Virus record (IMG/VR): IMGVR_UViG_3300025115_000054
Span: 1-24,563 of that record
Length of the DNA: 24,563 bases
Direction: 5' to 3' (one strand)
Source of the DNA: a virus
Shown: positions 20,812 to 24,563 of the stretch, piece after piece
How positions within the stretch are numbered: the stretch's first letter is position 1
Layout of the letters: each line of letters opens with the position of its first letter
Made by a program: the position numbers and the translations under genes
The notes under the pieces: generated by a model
What the model was told of the DNA's origin: nothing
The model's database searches: none
Seen by the model: the letters and a program-made list of their open reading frames with translations, nothing else

Positions 20812-21849
20812 ATGTTAGAAAGAACAAGTAAGTTATTAATCGGGAAGGATATTAACCGGGATGCTCAGGTAGTAGCAGGTGCTGTAATCACCACTACCAT
20901 TGCTAGTACTGGTCTTGCCGATGGTGAAATCGTTGTTCTTGACAAAACTTTTAAGGTGTTAGCAGAAGGTGCATCCTATGCTGATTCCGATATAATTTAT
21001 ATTTGTCAAGGAACAGGCGACACGTATACCTACGTAACTGAAAGTGGTTCTACTGTAACTGGTGTAAGGAAACTTTTATTTTCAGATCCTATTGATGGTG
21101 GGTTAATAAAGAATTATACCGGTAGAGCTTACAGTGCTCCATCACAGCAGTCAACCGCAGTCAGTATAAATGGTAAAACTCCAGCAGCTGGTACAGAGTA
21201 TGTTTTACATATCGTATATAACGATATAAATGAACATCCTGGTCAGTTTACACACACATATAGGGTAGTAGCTTCAGGTACTGACCTTGATGTTCTTGGT
21301 GCTGCTTTTGTTACGAAAATCTCAAGACATAGTGGTGCTAGAATAACTGCGTCATATGATACTGGTACAGATATTATTACTTTAACTGGTAAGGCTATAC
21401 CTTCATGTACAACTAGTTTAAAAGATATAGATAAATTCACAATGGTTGAGTTTGTTGCTAATCTTAACTATATTGATACTGATGGTATATATCAGTCATT
21501 TGAGACATCAGTAACTGATACTCCTGCTAGTTATGGTAGTGGTTCATGGTATGAAGTTCGTGATATTGAGAAACTCTATTCTTCAGATAGAGGTCCAAGA
21601 AATAGGACTTTATTCCCAGTAATTGCTCCTGATTTTAGGGTAGTAGTTGGTGCTACTTACCATATAATTAATATTGAGCATGAGAGAGCATATGTATCTC
21701 CTGACAATCAGTATGTTAAATATGCACCTCTTACAACTACTCTTGCATTTGTAGTTCCAAGTTCGGGTACGCAATTAACATCTGTACTTGCACAGTTGAA
21801 TTCATGGATGGCCTCTACTCCGAAAGCTTTACAGCATATTACATTTTAA
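20812..21849 (+). CDS. Putative virion structural protein, beta-rich (345 aa)
   Basis: The 345-residue product is rich in Thr, Ser, Gly and Val with almost no long helix (GAVITTTIASTGLADGEIVV, DTGTDIITLTGKAIP), the composition of capsid-decorating or tail-sheath-like beta proteins. Codon use is closer to the capsid gene than to other neighbours (CGG, CGT and GCA in places), suggesting high expression. A role as auxiliary head protein is inferred from position; a tail role is also possible. The ATG follows a 26-bp A/T-rich gap. Confidence 0.6.
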   Translation: MLERTSKLLIGKDINRDAQVVAGAVITTTIASTGLADGEIVVLDKTFKVLAEGASYADSDIIYICQGTGDTYTYVTESGSTVTGVRKLLFSDPIDGGLIKNYTGRAYSAPSQQSTAVSINGKTPAAGTEYVLHIVYNDINEHPGQFTHTYRVVASGTDLDVLGAAFVTKISRHSGARITASYDTGTDIITLTGKAIPSCTTSLKDIDKFTMVEFVANLNYIDTDGIYQSFETSVTDTPASYGSGSWYEVRDIEKLYSSDRGPRNRTLFPVIAPDFRVVVGATYHIINIEHERAYVSPDNQYVKYAPLTTTLAFVVPSSGTQLTSVLAQLNSWMASTPKALQHITF

Positions 21850-21873
21850 TTAAAGATATAGGAGATATATATT

Positions 21874-22248
21874 ATGGCAAATGAATTTAAAACATTTAGG
21901 ACTACGAAAGTTAGATTTACTCTTACTAATACTGGTGATACAATTTACAGTCAGGAATTAATTCCTGCTGGTGCTATTATCACTGGTTTAAGGGTAAATG
22001 CTCCAACTGCTATTACTATAACTGGTGCTCAAGCGTCAGTTGTTCTCAGGGTAGGTACAGTTGCTATTGTTGCTACTACAGCTGTATCCGCTATTGTTGC
22101 TGCAACTGGTGCACCTAGAATTCTTACACTTGCTACGACAGGTGGAATTCAAGTTCCCGTTGCTGGTGTAGTAAATTTTGTTGAGTCAGCTAGTTCAAAC
22201 TCAGCTGCTACAGCATCATATGATTATTATATTGATTACTTAGTATAA
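21874..22248 (+). CDS. Small beta-sandwich virion protein (124 aa)
   Basis: The 124-residue product is almost wholly beta-prone with Ala, Val, Thr and Ile (GAIITGLRVNAPTAITITGA, VAIVATTAVSAIVAATG) and no charged helix, like small decoration or head-fibre proteins. There is no signal peptide at the N-terminus. A strong terminator follows, so it is the last gene of the capsid-accessory unit. Function is inferred from composition and place. Confidence 0.6.
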   Translation: MANEFKTFRTTKVRFTLTNTGDTIYSQELIPAGAIITGLRVNAPTAITITGAQASVVLRVGTVAIVATTAVSAIVAATGAPRILTLATTGGIQVPVAGVVNFVESASSNSAATASYDYYIDYLV

Positions 22249-22269
22249 TTAATGTATAAGTAAAGACAT

Positions 22270-22305
22270 AGGGGGTGCGGGTTGTTACCCTATCCCCCTT
22301 TTTCT
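22270..22305 (+). terminator. Intrinsic terminator after capsid-accessory genes
   Basis: AGGGGG (22270-22275) pairs with CCCCCT (22294-22299), with an inner CGGGT/ACCC extension and TGTT loop, followed by TTTTTC and further T-rich sequence. It separates the highly expressed capsid block from the glycosyltransferase gene. Confidence 0.85.
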
Positions 22306-22321
22306 TTTTAATTAAATAAAT

Positions 22322-23041
22322 ATGGAACCAAGGATAATAGGAGAAAGTACCGTTGGTGTAAACAACGAGGACCTTGAGAAAGCGATAGAAAGAGTTGAGA
22401 GATCTAAAATGTATAGAGATTTATCAACAATCATAATCTGTCCAACTAGGGGAATGTTCCCGACAAGAGTAGTCCAATCGTGGATGAAACTGTTAAGACC
22501 AATGAATCAGTTAGTAGCAGGACCAATCTTTGCAGAAGGCATAGAAGTTGGTGAAGCTTATAATAAACTTATAGAATATATACTTAAAAATGATTTTCTA
22601 AATAAATTTAAGTATGTACTTACCATAGAAGAAGATAATATGCCACCAGCAGATGGTTTAATCAAGCTATATGAAAGTATAGATGAGTATGATGCAGTAG
22701 GTGGTTTATATTGGGGAAAAGGTGATAATGGGTTTCCAATGATATTTGGGGATCCAGAAAAAGGTATATATGACTCAACCCCACAAAAACCAATACCAGG
22801 TAAAGTTCAGAGATGCTGTGCATTAGGTATGGGGTTTACTTTGTTTAAACTTGATATGTTTAAAAACATAGAAGGTGAATTATTTAAAACAAAACAGAGT
22901 AGCGATCCATTAGAAGGAGAATATAATATGACACAAGATTTCTTTTTCTTTAGAAAAGCAGCAGAACATGGTTATAAATTTGCCTGTGACAATAGAGTAT
23001 TAGTAGGTCATTATGACAGTAAACAAGATAAAGTATGGTAA
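22322..23041 (+). CDS. Putative glycosyltransferase, GT-A type (239 aa)
   Basis: The N-terminal TIIICPTRGMFP and following helix look like the nucleotide-sugar-binding start of a GT-A fold. YVLTIEEDNMPPADGLIKL holds an acidic EEDN cluster where DxD-type enzymes bind metal and sugar nucleotide; then AVGGLYWGK, RCCALGMGFTLFKLD and the terminal NMTQDFFFFRKAAEHG (acceptor-side acid) and VGHYD (late His) follow the usual order. The substrate is unknown. It follows a terminator and overlaps the methyltransferase gene by 7 bases, so the two are translated together. It may modify virion proteins, phage DNA or host glycans. Confidence 0.75.
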   Translation: MEPRIIGESTVGVNNEDLEKAIERVERSKMYRDLSTIIICPTRGMFPTRVVQSWMKLLRPMNQLVAGPIFAEGIEVGEAYNKLIEYILKNDFLNKFKYVLTIEEDNMPPADGLIKLYESIDEYDAVGGLYWGKGDNGFPMIFGDPEKGIYDSTPQKPIPGKVQRCCALGMGFTLFKLDMFKNIEGELFKTKQSSDPLEGEYNMTQDFFFFRKAAEHGYKFACDNRVLVGHYDSKQDKVW

Positions 23042-23640
23042 AAGTAGATTTAGCTTGCGGTGATCGCAAAAAAAGTGAAGACTATATCGGTGTTGATATA
23101 GCAAAGACAGAGGCAGTAGATATAATTCATGATTTGAATATATTTCCTTGGCCTTTTGAAGATAATAGTGTGGATGAAGTTTTTTGTTCACATTATATTG
23201 AGCATATTCCACATAAGGATGCTTATAGTGAAATAAAAAGTGTACTTAATAAATGTACATCTTTTGAAGAGTTTAAAAGAGCTTTTTTAGATAAAGGTCC
23301 AGAAAAAGATGGACTTATAAAATTCTTTGATGAATTATATAGAATATTAAAACCAGGTGGCAAAGCAGAATTGATAGCACCTTATTATACATCTGTTAGA
23401 TCATTTGGTGATCCTACCCATGAAAGATTTATATCTGATTGGACACCATTATATATCAATAAACAATGGCGTGAACAAAATAAATTAAGTCATTATGGCA
23501 TAGAAAGTAATTTTGATACTAATTATTACTTTCATGTTGATAGTGAGATAGCATTAAAATCTAAAGAAGTACAGGAAGAAGCATTTAAACATAATTGGAA
23601 TATTGTTAATGATATAGTATTAAAATTAATAAAAGTATAA
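23035..23640 (+). CDS. Class I SAM-dependent methyltransferase (201 aa)
   Basis: Motif I VDLACGDRK (4-12), the acidic residue after strand 2 in YIGVDI (Asp21), PFEDNSVDEVFCSHYIEHIP (40-59) and RILKPGGKAELIAPYY further on are the standard order of class I methyltransferases using S-adenosylmethionine. Between the last two lies an insertion of about 40 residues of helical sequence (YSEIKSVLNKCTSFEEFKRA). The target is unknown; overlap with a glycosyltransferase gene hints at sugar O-methylation. The next gene begins 4 bases after its stop. Confidence 0.82.
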   Translation: MVKVDLACGDRKKSEDYIGVDIAKTEAVDIIHDLNIFPWPFEDNSVDEVFCSHYIEHIPHKDAYSEIKSVLNKCTSFEEFKRAFLDKGPEKDGLIKFFDELYRILKPGGKAELIAPYYTSVRSFGDPTHERFISDWTPLYINKQWREQNKLSHYGIESNFDTNYYFHVDSEIALKSKEVQEEAFKHNWNIVNDIVLKLIKV

Positions 23641-23644
23641 ATAA

Positions 23645-24277
23645 ATGGTTTTATCTCTTAGTTTTTCTGTAGAAGAACGCAACGATAATAAAATAATAAC
23701 AGTTACTGATAGCACTGGGGTGTATGACGCTCTAACCAACACAGGTGGTTGGGGTGCACCTAACCCAGAGGTAACAGATATAGATGGTAGCAACCATACA
23801 TTAGAGATGATTATTACCATTACTACATCAGATAATGTTGAAGTAGAATATGATCCAATAGATTTATTCACTGAATTTGGTCCATTTACAACTACTGCTG
23901 ATTTAGTATTTGAATTAGATTGTTCTATGTTATTAATAGGTACAGAAGCATTAGGCACTACAGATACAGAATTTCCAGATGGAATATATGAAGTAGTATA
24001 TATTTATGATAGAGGGTTAGGTAGTGAAGTAAGTACTACAGTTAATTTATTAATAGAAGGGCAATCTAGAAATAGTGTATATAACTTACTTAGGGAAGTT
24101 CCTACTATTTATAATTGTTCAGATTGTAGAAGTAGGGTAATTTTAGATACATTGTTATCAAAAGCTTTTTTAGATGCTATTAGAGCTAGTGCATATGTTG
24201 CACAAGAAGAGAACTTACTTAAAGATTTAGCTGTTTTAGAAAGACTTGTTATAGATGGCAGTAATTATAATTGGTAA
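23645..24277 (+). CDS. Putative tail or structural protein (210 aa)
   Basis: The N-terminal 130 residues are beta-rich (ITVTDSTGVYDALTNTGGW) and the last 75 are helical with a CSDCRSR pair (Cys near 157 and 160). The position between enzymes and a tail fibre and the repeated beta strands suggest a tail-associated structural protein; similar proteins occur in phages of Bacteroidota, but their role is not established. It overlaps the fibre gene by 23 bases. Confidence 0.6.
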   Translation: MVLSLSFSVEERNDNKIITVTDSTGVYDALTNTGGWGAPNPEVTDIDGSNHTLEMIITITTSDNVEVEYDPIDLFTEFGPFTTTADLVFELDCSMLLIGTEALGTTDTEFPDGIYEVVYIYDRGLGSEVSTTVNLLIEGQSRNSVYNLLREVPTIYNCSDCRSRVILDTLLSKAFLDAIRASAYVAQEENLLKDLAVLERLVIDGSNYNW

Positions 24278-24563
24278 TAATACTAGTATAATAACGAATC
24301 CTTCTTATTATCAACCTAGTGTAGACCCTAGTGTAGTTACACTAGGTAATGTTATTTCTACTAATAGTTCTCCATATCCTTTAATCTCTTTTAATAATAA
24401 CCCTATTATATTAGCAGGTTCAACATCTGGAGGAGTAGGAGGAGTTTCTGTTCATAGTGATTTACAAGGGTTATCCGCTAACGACCATCCACAATACTTA
24501 CTTTCATCTTTAGCTTCTACTATCACAGCATCTGGTGGTGTAACTGTGCACAGTGGTTTAGCA
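24255..24563 (+). CDS. Tail-fibre protein, partial at right edge
   Basis: The ATG at 24255 lies inside the end of the previous gene and opens a frame of 103 codons to the window edge. Ser, Thr, Asn, Gly and Val dominate. SVHSDLQGLSANDHPQYLLS has the DHPQY pattern common in phage tail fibres, and GGVTVHSGLA repeats its beginning, suggesting tandem repeats continue to the right. The product probably binds the host surface. Only the N-terminal anchoring part is seen. Confidence 0.75.
   Translation, partial: MAVIIIGNNTSIITNPSYYQPSVDPSVVTLGNVISTNSSPYPLISFNNNPIILAGSTSGGVGGVSVHSDLQGLSANDHPQYLLSSLASTITASGGVTVHSGLA

Noticed and set aside
1-24563. Integrase, attachment site or toxin-antitoxin pair
   Set aside because: No recombinase motif, no repeat pair of att type and no recognised toxin or antitoxin were found in the window.

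Overview
The window is AT-rich DNA from a tailed double-stranded DNA phage of a Bacteroidota host. It most likely belongs to the crAss-like group (Crassvirales). The evidence is the morphogenesis order (small terminase candidate, large terminase, ~790-residue portal with a Gln-rich coiled tail, acidic scaffold-like protein, ~490-residue major capsid protein, connector-like proteins, tail and fibre genes), start codons preceded by A/T-rich rather than Shine-Dalgarno sequence, and one near-perfect Bacteroidota-type promoter (TTTG-N19-TACATTTG). TAA and TAG are used as stops and at least one gene ends in TGA, so the standard code applies.

Layout. Positions 1-5590 are transcribed leftward: a partial lipoprotein at the left edge, a NYN-domain nuclease, a tiny CxxC protein, a tRNA-Leu(UAA), and a series of mostly unrecognised small proteins, one of them with two membrane segments. 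Two gene-poor stretches here (1436-1659 and 2074-2467) are full of hairpins that carry stable tetraloops when read on the minus strand. They look like structured non-coding RNA rather than empty spacer. Two of the small genes share a perfect 29-bp leader repeat.

Positions 5591-5784 form a divergent intergenic region. Rightward transcription starts with a solitary phage-type adenine methyltransferase and small unknown genes, ends at a terminator at 8083-8119, and restarts with a HAD-family hydrolase, a Cys-rich protein and a winged-helix protein. A 38-bp element, ATGTAAC-N16-CGTATA-N5-(T/A)ATAT, occurs three times with identical spacing: before the methyltransferase, before a gene-free structured stretch (6876-7050), and just after the terminator. 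It is a candidate phage-specific promoter.

From 10229 to the right edge is the virion module. The large terminase gene is split in frame by a 374-residue LAGLIDADG intein placed directly before the first acidic nuclease motif. The capsid gene has visibly different codon use from its neighbours. A glycosyltransferase-like gene and an overlapping SAM-methyltransferase gene sit between capsid-accessory and tail genes, suggesting glycan modification linked to the virion or cell surface. The window ends inside a tail-fibre gene.
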